Shown here: one piece after another, positions 24,477-36,400 of the stretch
Position numbering within the stretch: position 1 is the first letter of the stretch
How the letters are laid out: each line of letters starts with the position of its first letter
Assembly: GCA_034440575.1 (NCBI GenBank)
Contig: JAOTOL010001001.1
Span: forward strand, 28,501-92,500
Origin: Imbricaverruca yamaguchii
Lineage: Eukaryota > Arthropoda > Thecostraca > Neoverrucidae
Direction: 5' to 3'
DNA: 64,000 nucleotides
Made by a program: the position numbers and the translations under genes
Notes under the pieces: model-generated
What the model was told of the DNA's origin: nothing
The model's database searches: none
What the model saw: the letters and a program-made list of their open reading frames with translations, nothing else

Positions 24477-24582
24477 GACACTACACTCAAGGGGTTGGAC
24501 GCACACATGGATGCAGTTCACCCCGAACAAACACGCGCAGGCGATGTGTCCCAGAGATAAGCATGGCCGTCCTCACTTCCCA

Positions 24583-24838
<256 letters not shown>

Positions 24839-24909
24839 GCACATAGTCTCGGCTGAAGTATTATTGGCGTTGCCATTGCAATTGAGAAACCCAACCGAAC
24901 CCAGAAACG

Positions 24910-24965
24910 GGACGTGTAGTCTAGGAGTAAGTTGCCCGCATCATAATCGAAAGACGGCGCCAGAC
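24910..24965 (+). mobile_element. truncated SINE head
   Basis: gggacgtgtagtctaggagt and aagttgcccgcatcataatc match the first ~50 bases of the SINE at 6489 (gggacgagtagcctaggggt and onward). Similarity stops after aatcgaaag, before box B. Confidence 0.7.
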
Positions 24966-25065
24966 GCGTCCGCCCCGTCGTCTCGACGAGGGCGTCACAC
25001 CCCACCACCCCGCTACACCCGAGGAGCACTACTCCCGAGGAGCACTACTCCTGTATAGGGAGGCC

Positions 25066-25569
25066 GTGGACTGGCTGGCCGGCGCCATCGCTGGCCGTTA
25101 CGCCTCAGACGAGCCGGCTCTGGCCACGGCCGAGCGTGCCCTGCTCACGGCAGATGACGCGGCGCTGACGGAGACTGCCAAGTTATACAGCATGGACCTG
25201 GACCGACTCCGCCTGCACAGCCAGATGCTGGGAGACGTGGCGCGGCAGAGGGAGGCACCTCTGTCTACCTTGGACAACGTTGTGCTCCTGCTGCGCGATG
25301 ACGGCCTGCGCCAGGTGCTGCCGGCCGCCACCACACTGCTGCGAGTCATTCTCACGGCTCCAGCAACCACCTGCACCGCCGAACGCCTGTTCAGCCTGCT
25401 CCGGCGACTCAATAGCTGGCTCCGCTCCACGATGAGCCAGGAGCGGCTCAACCACGCTGTCATGCTCGCCACCTACCCCGAGGTCCTGGACGCACTGGAC
25501 TGGGAGGCCGAACTGAGGCTGTTCGCCGCCCAGTCGGCTCAGCGGGTCAACGTGTTTGGCCGTTGGTAG
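25066..25569 (+). CDS. hAT transposase C-terminal (dimerisation) domain fragment
   Basis: The uninterrupted frame of about 167 codons may extend upstream without a stop; the true 5' end is unclear and the GTG at 25066 is not a convincing start. Near residues 105-140 it has the hAT family dimerisation block: TCTAERLFSLLRRLNSWLRS, then TMSQERLNHAVMLATYPEV. In the family this region holds the last catalytic Glu (the E of AERLFS) and the insertion-domain boundary. The N-terminal zinc finger and the two catalytic Asp motifs are missing, so this is a fragment of a transposase (or of a zinc-finger MYM/hAT-like gene). The GC content is high relative to its surroundings. It lies inside the 9.5-kb element flanked by 8-bp target duplications, which fits its being that element's own transposase remnant. 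Confidence 0.8.
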   Translation: MDWLAGAIAGRYASDEPALATAERALLTADDAALTETAKLYSMDLDRLRLHSQMLGDVARQREAPLSTLDNVVLLLRDDGLRQVLPAATTLLRVILTAPATTCTAERLFSLLRRLNSWLRSTMSQERLNHAVMLATYPEVLDALDWEAELRLFAAQSAQRVNVFGRW

Positions 25570-25635
25570 CGTCCACCTACAGGTGTTGCTGCGGTGCGAT
25601 CGAGTGCCGCTGATGTCGCTCAGCCCAATGCTGGG

Positions 25636-25875
25636 GCCCTGGTCCGCCACAGTGGACGGTGTGCTCCTCGGCCCTGGCTCGCCACAGTGGACAGCGTGCT
25701 CCACGGTGTCGGTCCGCCACAGTGGACGGTGTGCTCCGCGGCCCCGGTCCGCCACAGTGGACGGTGTGCTCCTCGGCCCTGGTCCGCCACAGCGGACGGT
25801 GTGCTCCGTGGCCCTGGTCCGCCACAGTGGACGGTGTGCTCCGCGGCCCTGGACCGCCACAGTGGACCAGTGTAA
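25636..25875 (+). repeat. 35-bp minisatellite, array 1 (about 7 copies)
   Basis: The unit is of the type gccacagtggacggtgtgct plus a variable ccgcggccctggtcc part. Copies start near 25649, 25683, 25718, 25753, 25787, 25822 and 25857. The array begins about 65 bp after the transposase stop. Frames are open on both strands because the units rarely contain stops. Confidence 0.95.
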
Positions 25876-26147
25876 AATAATTGACCATGTAGCCTGGAAA
25901 TTCACAGTTTATGGAATTGTGCTATTTCATCCTTGTCTTAGGTTTTTACCATTTTCCTAAATGTGTGGGCAGTCATTATACACACAACTGCTAAAAAAAA
26001 GTAAAATGCATATGAATGAAGTGAAAGGCTTTCCACTTTTTTAATCCTTAAGTGGTGATCCTTTATTTTCTTCTAATCTTTCACTATTCCCAAGCAACTT
26101 CTTTCTTCATCCACACAGTTAATGGTGAAGTACTTTTAGGACACTGC

Positions 26148-26720
26148 AGTGGACGGTGTGCTCCACGGCGTCGGTCCGCCACAGTGGACGGTGTGCTTCG
26201 CGACCTAGGTTCGCCACAGTGGACGGTGTACTCCACGGCTCTGGTCCATCAAGGCTGATGACGTATTATATGGCCCCGGTCTGCCACAGTGAACGGTGTG
26301 CTCCACGGCGTCGGCCCACCACAGTGGACGGTGTGCTCCACGGCGTCGGTCCGCCACAGTTGACAGTGTGCTCCGCAGCCCCGGTGTGCCACAGTGGACG
26401 GTACTCTCCGGCCCTGGTCCGCCACAGTGGACGGTGTGCTCCAAAACCCCGGTCTGCCACAGTGGACAGTGTACTCCACTGCCCTGGTCTGCTACAGTGG
26501 ACGGTGTGCTCCGCAGCACCGGTCTCTAACAGTGGACGGTGTGCTCCACGGCGTTGGTCCGCCACAGTGGACGGTGTGCTCCGCAGCCCCGGTCCGCCAC
26601 AGTGGACGGTGTACTCCGTAACTCTGGTTTTCCACAGTGGACGGTGTACTCCACGGTTCAGGTCCACCAAGGTTGATGACGTAATATATGGCCCCGGTCT
26701 GCCACAGTGGACGGCGTGCT
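26148..26720 (+). repeat. 35-bp minisatellite, array 2, with higher-order structure
   Basis: About 16 further units of the same 35-bp repeat are present. A distinctive variant (ggtccatcaaggctgatgac) at 26243 recurs as ggtccaccaaggttgatgac at 26661. The 418-bp spacing is about 12 units, so a multi-unit block was duplicated. A stray variant unit lies at about 26985-27025. Confidence 0.92.
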
Positions 26721-27029
26721 CCACGACTCAGCTGTTTCTGTATTTTGCCATCCACAACATTATCATCTTTACCAAATTATCCTCTCGTCCTTTCCATTCG
26801 GAGGTTTTATGGTGCTCTTCGATAATTATCTGTTCAGTAGTAATGTGCTCATAATTCACTGGAAACTGCGAAGTGGGATTCTAAAGTCACAGGTTGCTAG
26901 GAAAATATCTGTATTCGGTCACTCAGCAATTGTCTTCTCTTCATCCAGGATTACAAAGTACAAATCCAGCCCTGGTAGAAGGTGTGTACTCCACAGTTCT
27001 GGTCCGTCGAAGCGGACGACGTGAGATTA

Positions 27030-28219
27030 GTTCCGGCTTTGCATCGTCTCTCCGAGCAGTTTTCTATGCATTAGGTATGGGCGCAAAATGGCCAAGGCCG
27101 TCGACGCGCCCTGAAACACAAGTCCTCCATCTATACATTAATTACCACTTTCCGGCATCCTACCGGTCACCTTACCATCAACAGGTACCAATGTATTTCA
27201 TGTATTAATATTCCCCTATTCGTCACAGCTCTGCCATTTTTACCTTCAAATTTGGTCCGGTCACCCGATGTCGGGTCATTGGTTGTCCACCCAGTGTCAC
27301 GTAGCACTACTTGCGTGACTCTAAAACCAAATTCAAAATTGACGGCAAGAAACAGTAGCATACGGCATAAGACGACAGTACGTGTGCAATTTAGCCGAAG
27401 CAGCTGACGTGCACACAAATTCCAACCACACACGAGACAACAGTGTAGAATATTTTGACACTGGACCTGATCCTACGTGATTCGTCTTGCCAGGTATTTC
27501 GAGACAGAATGCCCATACCACACTTGTATCATGTTCTGCATGGAAAGTGCAGAACGATGAGAAGACAGAATTTGAACTGACCTCAGTTTATTATCCTTGA
27601 TCTTACTTAATATTTCGAGATATCCGGATTGTTTGCTTTGATGCAAGAACATTATGATCTGAATTTTCTTTCGGTATGCTGCAATTACTGCGAATGGCGG
27701 CAGTTGAGACATTGGAATATTACCCTCTGACCCATCCAAAGTCAATTTACAAGGGGAAGTAACAGTGAAATTTGTCCTTGCAGTCAAAAAGGAAAGGATG
27801 GTGTGGTTCAGGAACTACCAAAGGTATGGGAAACTGAACACTGATCCTTCCGCGAGGATGCAGATAATTACAAGTGCCAACGGGGTTGCGGTAAAACATG
27901 GTCCTGTTGCGACACACTCGTGGCCGGGACCATGCCAATTCCGCCGAGTTGGCAACTTTATTTTTGCCACTGTTCGCATTTTTCTAAGTTTTCTCCTTTA
28001 TATTTTCGACCCAGACAAAGAAATCATTTGAGCCGACACATCCATTGCAAAACCATCGGTTGGCCCTTCTGGGAACCTCGAGAGCTGAGCTCGGACATTT
28101 GGCCGTGACCGGAGAGACACTTACCCAGTGTTATTCTTGCCCTTCCCTGCGCCATTGGGTACGGACGGAGTTTTCAGACTGTTGTAGAAAAAAGATCAAA
28201 TAAGAAAACGATTGCACCG
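27030..28219. other. unassigned interior of element D
   Basis: It contains one copy of the SINE-tail motif (gtcgacgcgccctgaaa, 27099). No gene or domain is recognised. The frames at 27167-27433 and 27473-27787 lack family features. Confidence 0.4.
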
Positions 28220-29588
28220 ATCAATGTCTGTGATTCGTCGTGCATTTCAGTTTGCTTGGTGTCGTGCGTGGCGACTAACCAGTCTCTTCGATCACAGTGA
28301 CTTCATCAATGCATCAGTGGACATTGTTTTCGATGTCTCCCGCTTTTGTGAAAGCTGTGTCCCTTCCCCGACCCTGAACTCTTCTCCACCACTACTTCGG
28401 ATTCGCCCCTCCCCATTGTTAGGCATCAAGGAAATACTTCCACCCATTGTCATCACATTTCAGGTCTGTTGTGCTCGGGTGCTCCATCGAGGTCGGTGTG
28501 TTTTAGCCTGCATACGGGCGCTGAAACATTTTGTTAAGCCGTTGTGTATTTATTGTTGTTGGAATGAGGGGAAGGTGTGTGTGACGGTGACGATGGACCC
28601 GAGCCCACTGTATGACACTAGTCACATGCTATGACTCATGTGTTTTTATGTTGGCGCGCACTGTGCACTGCTTTGTTACTCATGTGATTTCACATGTTGG
28701 GCGATTTTGCCTTTTAGTGATGATGCTGGATAACATTAGCATCGTAAAATAAAATAACATTTCTGAGATCTGAAAATGAAGTTGAAGAAGTCCGATTAGT
28801 TTTTTGTTTGTGGGTGGAGTGGGGTCTATTGCATTGACACTTCGGCCCCCCGATGTTTTTAAAAAATCGACACCCCTGATTGCGTTTATTCATGTATGTG
28901 ATCTGTTGTGCATTTTAGATTGCTTCCTGTCGTGCGTAGTAACTGACTAGACTCGGCAATCACGATGACTACATCAATGCACGTGCTTGATCAGAGGACA
29001 TTGTTTTCGATTGCTATGATTTTGTGGAAGCTGTGCCCCCTTCCCGACCCTGAACTTGCCCAACCAAAACTTTGGCTTCGCCCTTCCTAATTTTATGCAC
29101 CGAGGAAATGCCTTCACCCGTCGTCATCGCAGTTTCGTCCTGCTGTGCTCCGATGCTCCATCAAGGCCTGTGTGTTTTAGCCTGCATATGGGCGCATACA
29201 TATTTTACTTAAGCCGTTGTGTTTTTGGTGTGAGTGGAGTAAGGGGAGGGTGCCGGTGACGTTGAGGATATAGATGACGTTTACGATGACGATGGACCCG
29301 AGTCCACTGTATGACACTAGTCGCATGCTATAACTCAGTTTTTATGTTGATATGCACTGTGCATTGATCTTTTGATTATGTGGTTTCACCTGTTACTGAG
29401 CGATTTTCCCGTTGGCGAAGATGCTGAATAAACAAACATACACATCGTCAAGCACAAATCATAATTATTGAGGTCTGAAAATATAGTGGGCGAAATCCGA
29501 TGAGTTTTTTTTTGGGTGGGGGAGGGGGAGGGTGTCTGATACACTTCGCCCCCCCCCCCCAAATGTTTTTCACAAATCGACACCCCTG
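28220..29588 (+). repeat. two direct copies (~675 bp apart) of the element-D right end
   Basis: Copies at about 28220-28878 and 28895-29588 align throughout: attcgtcgtgcattt.ag against atctgttgtgcatttta, gtgtgttttagcctgcata in both, gatggacccgag.ccactgtatg in both, and the final aaatcgacacccctg in both. The second copy ends exactly at the element boundary, before gttccgga. An inverted relative lies at 22006-22485. Confidence 0.85.
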
Positions 29589-29900
29589 GTTCCGGACATA
29601 TAAATTGTAAAACTTTTTTGCAAGTTGTCAGCTTTCCTCTTAATGGTTCAACGGAAGTTGTCAAATTTGCATGAGAAGCCACACGTGAATGCGCACAATT
29701 TCATGACTAGCCGGAGTTCATAATCGCGAGAAAGCAATGTTTTAATCAGGGCTAGGTCCAGGAATTGTCATTGGGGCACTTGTCTGGAGGGGCGCCATTT
29801 CTTTGGAGCGGCGCCACTGCGAAGGCACCTGGAGGGGCAACTCTGGCTGTAAAATTCGAGGGGGTCGGTTTCACTCAGCCCCTCCAGTCCTTTCTTCAAA
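29589..29900 (-). repeat. host repeat H1, right half
   Basis: It is a reverse complement of about 34540-34830: caggaattgtcattggggca at 29770 against tgccccaatgacaattcccg at 34602, tcaaatttgcatgagaagcc at 29657 against ggcttctcttgcaaatttga near 34745, and ttccggacatataa at 29591 against ttatatgtctggaa at 34813. It continues the half that stops at 20059. Confidence 0.82.
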
Positions 29901-31964
29901 GAGGTGCCTTTTTATTTTGTATGCGTGCCTCCGGATGAAACAAAATTGACCGGGTACACTGGAACCTTTTCAGAGTAACGCCTATTCCTAGCTTGAGGCA
30001 CGACGCCTTTCACGTGAGGGGTACATACCCCCAGTGCCAAACCCTTTATGCGCCCTGGTTGCCATAGGAACGAAATGTGTCCCCGTAAAACAGGAAAGCA
30101 TGGGAAAGGTAATTGCATGTCCATATTTGCTACCATAAAATCATCGTCCAATATTTTATGTTTTTCGTGCTACGAGAGGCCAACGTTTAATATATTTCAA
30201 GCATTGCTCTATGGTGATCGTGAAATCCGGTCTTGCACATATGACATAAAGCTAGATGTTCATAGGTAGTGCCAAGTAGTGAAACTTGCTAATTTTGGTG
30301 GAACTCTTAGTCTCAAAAATATGATTTTTTCAATGGCAAATCTGAAAATTTAAGTACATTGAACATTGAATTGAAGTGTCCGAAAATGACATTGAAAAAA
30401 AAAGCGGCCGAAATTCAAGGATTTTTTTTCGTGGGGAGGAGGGGAAGTAGGGATAGGCCCCTCTATCCTGTTCAAACTTACCTCGTCCCGGGTTTGTCCC
30501 CCTCCCCCCAAATTCGAATCCGTGGCTACACACATGTCTGTCATCGAGTACTGGCTGCCGCTGGCCACAATACAGCAGCGGTATTCCGACACCAGGATGA
30601 CATGGGAGGCCATCTGTTGGACCCAGCCAGGCGAGCCGCCTCGGATGAGACTGAACTGGATGGGCTGGCGAGCCCGGACCGCCGCAGCGGCCGGCCAGTT
30701 TTTGCCGGCGGAACAGGGCGGCGGCCGCTACACAGACGCCGGCTCGGCTCTTGATGCTGGCCCGGCTGATCCATGGTGGCGACATTGGCCGGCCGGCGAT
30801 ACGCAGCCGGGCTGAGATAGCTCTGAGACGGCTAGCCGCCTAACGCCGTCATCGCCTTGTGCGCATGTCTGCCGGCTTTTATCTCCCGTCCTCTGCTTGC
30901 GGTCATTATGGGGCCAACTCCAGAGGTGGTGCTGACGCCAACTCGGTTTTCACTGCGCTTCTGATCAATAGTCGATGCCGTTGGTACCTCAGTGACGTAC
31001 GAGTTTCTTTTCATGTGGACACAGAATGTTGCATTCCAATTAAACGATAATTCATCTGATTACATGAATTGTCGTTTTGTTCATATGTATTAAATTATTA
31101 GCTGAGTTCGGCGTGTGAGCATTATTTCTTGCTGTGAAGGCAAGATGTATATAAAGCAAGGCATTCCAAATATTTTTTCTTCAAATATCCCCAAAAATGA
31201 ACTCCCCAGAGCCAAAAACGTAGTGTAAATTGTGAAAAGTCGTGGAAATCTAGCCCCCTAGTGATGTCACTTTTGTGGAAAAATTGTTTTAGGGTGTGTA
31301 TCCAGGCTCTACTCGTCGAGCGTTTTCCGATGACACCTCTTTCGTTTTCGTGCGAGGCTTATTTCGTATTTTTGAGGGGATGACTAACACCCTCCCCCAG
31401 AGACGGGGTGTGAAATCTGACCAGAGAGACTGGGCGGGGTTAACACGCGCCCTGGAGGGCCTCTGAAAATTACGCGCACTGGAGGGTGGTGGATTCCTCC
31501 CCCCCAAGCAATATAATCCACATGGGTTGACGCAACCTAAAACCACAATAATCATTTTCATCCCCCACCCTCTAAGATGTCGGATCCTGTAAAAGCTGCA
31601 GAAACGAAATTCGCAGGGTGGATGGATACGGTAGAGAACTCTATTGTGTGCAAATTTCATGACCTTAGATGAGTATCTTCAAGGTCAAATGAGGTCAAAA
31701 TTTCAAAATGTTCTCGTTTTGCGTAACTTACCTTCTTGCCCTTGTTCTGGATCGCTGTGATTGTGTTTAAGTGCTCCGAAATGGGCATCAATGATGTTTT
31801 GGACATTACTAATGATTTAATGCATATGCGAGACCTGGCATTTGACCTCAGGCCACATATATAGCAACACTTTATGAGGCCATTACCTGATCCAGTTACC
31901 GGAACCGGACCGCCCGCCCGACTGCTCCGTTGGGCGGCTTGGCGCAATCGGCGTCGAAAAATAT
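29901..31964. other. unassigned DNA with a GC-rich island at 30500-30830
   Basis: The island at 30500-30830 is conspicuously GC-rich and open in several frames on both strands (for example 30522-30815 +, 97 codons). No domain is recognisable. It could be a gene fragment or an unknown element. The rest shows nothing. Confidence 0.4.
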
Positions 31965-32052
31965 GAGTGAAGTACATGAATAAAGTATGGAATAAAGTGA
32001 AGTACATGAATAAAGTATGGAATAAAGTGAAGTACATGAATAAGGTATAGAA
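31965..32052 (+). repeat. 30-bp tandem repeat, about 3 copies
   Basis: The unit is gaagtacatgaataaagtat followed by ggaataaagt. It appears twice in full with a partial third copy. Confidence 0.95.
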
Positions 32053-33674
32053 TCGCTTAGGTACACAATGACAAACCGTAGTTTTCGGGATGTGTAGGGA
32101 GTAACATGCAAATTACATTAACCGCATGACAGTCATTTGCATTGATGACAACATTCCAGTTGACCAAGTTTGGTTCCATTAACCTGTCATTAACTTGACC
32201 TGACCTCGGTGACCTAACATGACCTTGTAACTGCATGGCATAACCATATACATCAAACATGTCGCTAGTGTTACCAAGAACCCTTCCCTTTTGCCAATAT
32301 ACAGGAAGCGCATCAGCGCGAATTTTTGTAGTCTTTCAGTTTTTTTAATTTAACGATCCCCAACTCGAAAAATGTTCGTGCGATTTTCGTTTTGCGTGCT
32401 CTAAGCAACTCGCCGCTCATTTTTATGTACGAGTTATGTACGAAAAAATGGTGTGGTGGGCGGATTTCGCCCCCCCCCACTCAGGGCGCGTGTTAGAGTG
32501 CAATAATAACCAAAACATCAGGCAGTAATCACAACATTCTAGAAAGGTATCTATATGCCTATCTAGGTAAGTACTAAGTAATAGGCAAAGCTTGTCTGAT
32601 GTTATCAGATTTGAAACTTTTCCGAACGAAAGGGTGATGAAGCTTACCAAAGGTCAATACATTTTTCATCCAACAGACTTCAAAGAAAAGACCAACCTAT
32701 TATCAGAGTATTTCCTTGTTGAGTATGGACATCCAGATCATCGTCCGAGTGTACAGTGGTATCGCCACAGTGGTAAACTTGAAGTGTACGATAGTTTTTA
32801 AGTTCTCGAAATTTCTTTTTCCGATGCAGTGCTTATAAATATTGTCAACATGAGGCAACCACTCATTTCCTCTGGAAGTGCATACATTTTTTTCAGTTGG
32901 GAGCCAAAGTAACACCAAAAAAGGAGCTTGGATTTGGGTAAGATAGCGTTCAGAGTGATGTTCAAGTTAACAAAAAAGTAGCCTAACTTAACCTAACCTA
33001 GCCTAACCTTGCATGCCAGAAGACAAATTGTTTTAAAATGGAAAATTTTCAGACACCTTTTTGCATCAATAGGGTCAGGTTAAAAACTTCACCCAACCAA
33101 CTTAGCCTGCCTCATTTTTGAATGATCAATTTCTTGGAAAAATACCCCCAAAATTGTTTATTTCAATAAATATTGTTTCAACTTAAAACAGAAGTCTAGC
33201 CTAACTCAGCCTAGCCAAACCTAACCTATTTGTTTGACTCATGGGAGTATATGTGTAAAACTTGTCTCATAGATGCCTGCCTTAAACTGCAATAAAGCCA
33301 TTAAAGTTTGATGTCACGGGCCTACCACCCAAATCTCCCTTACTTGCGAACCCACCAGTTATCTCTTATTCAGGATCTAAATACCTACATACCTCCTCTT
33401 GCTATACTTCTTGAAAAAAAAATAAGCCAACGTAGCCTGTCTCTTCATCATAGCGACCCACATCAACATACGAAGCATGTTGCTCAACTGGGCTTAACTG
33501 GACACATGCACGAACCGGTAGCCTAGATCCGGCAGTGCTCCATATGGAAGGTGGCGTCCCTTCGGTCCCTTCGGTTTGGAAAAGCCGCCACTCTGAAGAG
33601 ACTCCAGTAACTCTACAAGACTCTACAAACTCGAATTTATCAGCCAGAGGCGCCTCTGAAAGAAAAAGGTAATC
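32053..33674. other. unassigned DNA, with one arm of an inverted dispersed repeat
   Basis: About 32790-32930 is a reverse complement of 54185-54320. Matches are cactcatttcctctggaagtg at 32861 against cacttccagaggaaatgagt at 54220, and tattgtcaacatgaggcaac against the complementary string near 54245. No gene is recognised. Short cctaacctaac strings occur at 32985-33005. Confidence 0.5.
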
Positions 33675-34490
33675 CCTGGAAGCAGGGGCGTTGCCACCGG
33701 GGGCAGAGGGGGCAATTGCCCCCCCCCCCTGCCGTGAGACTGGGGCGCCCCCCTGACATTTGAGGAGGCCCCCAGGACGAAAATGAGGCCCCCAGGACGA
33801 AAACGAAACCACCAGGACGAAAAGGATGCCCTTAGGACGAAAAAGAGGCCCCCAGGACGAGAAGAAAGTACCTCAGGACGAAAAGGAGGCCCCCCATGAC
33901 GAAAAGGAGGCCCTCCAGGACTAAGAGGAGGCCCCCAGGACGAAAACGAAACTCCCAGGACGAAAAGGAGGCCCTCAGGACGAAAAAGAGGCCCCCAGGA
34001 CAAAAAGAAGGTACATCAGGGCGAAAAGGAGGCCCACAGGACAAAAAGGAGGCCCTCCAGGACTAAAAGGAGGCCCCCAGGACGAAAAGGAGGCCCCCAG
34101 GATGGAAAGGAGGCCCTCCAGGACGAAAAGAGGCCCTCCAGGACGAAAAGAGGCCCTCCAGGATGAAAAGGAGGTCCGCAAGACGAAAAAGAGATTATAC
34201 AAATTAGGGGCCTCCTCCTGGAGGCCCCTAATTTGTAAAAAGAAGTCATCTAGGAGAGGGTAGGAGGCCCCAGAAATCAAGCAAGTGGCAAATATTGACA
34301 CAGAGGCCCCAGGACGAAAAGGCCACCAGGACGAAAAGGAGGCCCTCCAGCCCTCAGTTTCCCGAACCATACTAAGCGCCTAAAAGCAATAGGAGGCCCT
34401 AACACAATGGAGGCCCCTTTTTGGGGAACAAGAGGCCCCTTTCGATCTCGCCCCGTGGAAGAATTTCGTGGCGACGCCACTGCCTGGAAG
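33675..34490 (-). mobile_element. 800-bp non-autonomous hAT-like element (element C) with perfect 8-bp target duplication
   Basis: The element spans 33683-34482 and is flanked by cctggaag on both sides (33675-33682 and 34483-34490). Its termini are caggggcgttgccacc and, as reverse complement at the other end, cagtggcgtcgccacg (13 of 16 matching). The 8-bp duplication and CAG-type termini indicate the hAT superfamily. The interior is a tandem array of a ~20-bp unit (gacgaaaaggaggcccccag) plus a perfect 18-bp-stem hairpin at 34198-34237. It encodes nothing, so it must be mobilised in trans. It is the compact relative of copies A and B, in opposite orientation. Confidence 0.92.
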
Positions 34491-34539
34491 GAAAGGCGCT
34501 CTGTCGAGAAGGACCGAATGCATCCGCCATCTGACATTT

Positions 34540-36400
34540 TTCAGCCCCTCCAGGTTCTTTCCCAGTGGCGCCGCTCCAAAGAAATGGCGCCCCTCCAGAC
34601 AAGTGCCCCAATGACAATTCCCGGACCTAGCCCTGATTAAAACATGCTAATTTCTGGACCCACTCCTGATAAAAACTCGCTGTTATTATGCTCTCTCGTC
34701 GTTATGAACTCCGGCAGGTTATAAAAGCGTGCGCATCCACATGTGGCTTCTCTTGCAAATTTGACATCTTCTGTTGAGGAAAGAAGAAGAAAGCGGACAA
34801 TTTCTGAATTTGTTATATGTCTGGAACAGCAAACAAAAAACAGCGATAAGAGCGCCGACCGGGCAGGTTGTGACGGATTTCTTTGAGGAGCTCGTAGTCA
34901 TATAGGTTTTCAGTGCCTGCTATCACAATGGCTGCAAACAAAAAGATATTTGATCCTCCTATTCCTATTACACTCAATCATAGTGCACACATTGGACCTT
35001 CGATACATTCGAGTTTATTTCGATATCTCAACATTCGGGTATCGTAAGGCAAGCCACGTCTAATGACAACCACATAATGCGACTTGAAGTCATAGCGACG
35101 AAACGCGGGGACTTCGAAAAATTAAAGCTAACATTTGACCTTGAGGCTTGACCTGACATGTCCCGGTTTGAAATATCACTCGAGGGTTGCCGACGGGCTA
35201 TCTCTTGATACCAAACATGGGTAGCTTTTGGAGAAAAGGAAGAATCGGGGGAGACCGAAGAAATGAGCTCAACCTTTGGCTCGCAAATTAATGCGATGTC
35301 TGAACGGTTTGCTAGAGTACGTTACGGCACGTCGAATGACGACCACTTTATGAAAATTGAAGACATAGCGACGTCGCGCGAGGACTTCGAACAATTTAAG
35401 CTCACGTTCGATCTTGTGGTTTGACATTGATATGTCCCGGTTTGAAGTGTTACTTGAGGTTCACCACTGGCTATTTCTTGGTACCCAAACGTGGATAGAC
35501 CAGGGCGAAGAAAAATGGAGGCGATCGAAGAAATCAGTTAGGTCTTTGACGTTTGCAATTAGTTCGATTTCGTAGCATTATAATACGGCACAAGCCACGT
35601 CCAATTACCCCCACTTGGTGCACATTGAATTTATAGAGACGAATCGCGAGAACTTCGAAAAATTCAAACTAGCCTTTGACCTGGAAGTTTGACCTTGACA
35701 TATCCCGATTTCAAAATGTTACTCGAGTGTTCAGAATCGCTTAATAGTGCATCTGGGTAGGTATGGGCGATAAAATATAAATAATGCGGTGCGACTGAAA
35801 GAAAAATCAGCTTGAATTTTGATCCATTGAAACTGTTTAAAATTATCAACTTTCAGATACGACACAACTACAAACTCTAACTACATCCATTTTCTGCAAC
35901 TTAAAGCGATAGAGAGGAAAAGCGAGGTCATCGAAAAACTGAATCAAACCTTTGACCTTGACATGCCCCGGTTTGAAATGTTACTCGAGCGTTAACCACT
36001 GGATGTCGCTTAATGCCAGATTGGGATAGGTTGGAACGAAAACGAAAAAGTGAGGTGACCGGAGGATCAGCTTGGCCTCAGCCCTTGAAAAAAATTCGAT
36101 GGCTTAGCTTTCTAATGCCGTTTAACAAGCCACATCAAACAACGCTCATTTGACAGAAATTGAAGCGATAGGAACCGAACCTTGAGTGCGGTCGATATCG
36201 CTTCAATACCACCATCTAATAAATAAAACTAACCTTTAACCATGTAGTTAGACCTTCATATGTACCGGCTTGGAATGTTACACCATGGTTCACCACAGGC
36301 TATCGCATAATACCAGATTTGGGCAGGTCTGGATGAAAACTACAAAAAATGGGAGGCGATCGAAGAAACTGGTTTGCGTTGGATCTTGATCGTTAAGTTG
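34540..36400 (+). repeat. host repeat H2 with ~250-bp tandem units (about five)
   Basis: This is the uninterrupted counterpart of H1. From about 34990, degenerate ~250-265 bp units recur near 35090, 35330, 35600, 35870 and 36130. Each has a cgacttgaagtcatagcgac-like part, a gacttcgaaaaatt.aagct part, a gacatgtcccggtttgaaat part and a ggctatctcttgataccaaa part. The function is unknown, and no coding frame is preserved across units. Confidence 0.8.

Noticed and set aside
25577..26854. Long frames across the 35-bp repeats on both strands
   Set aside because: They are generated by the minisatellite, and no phase is favoured.
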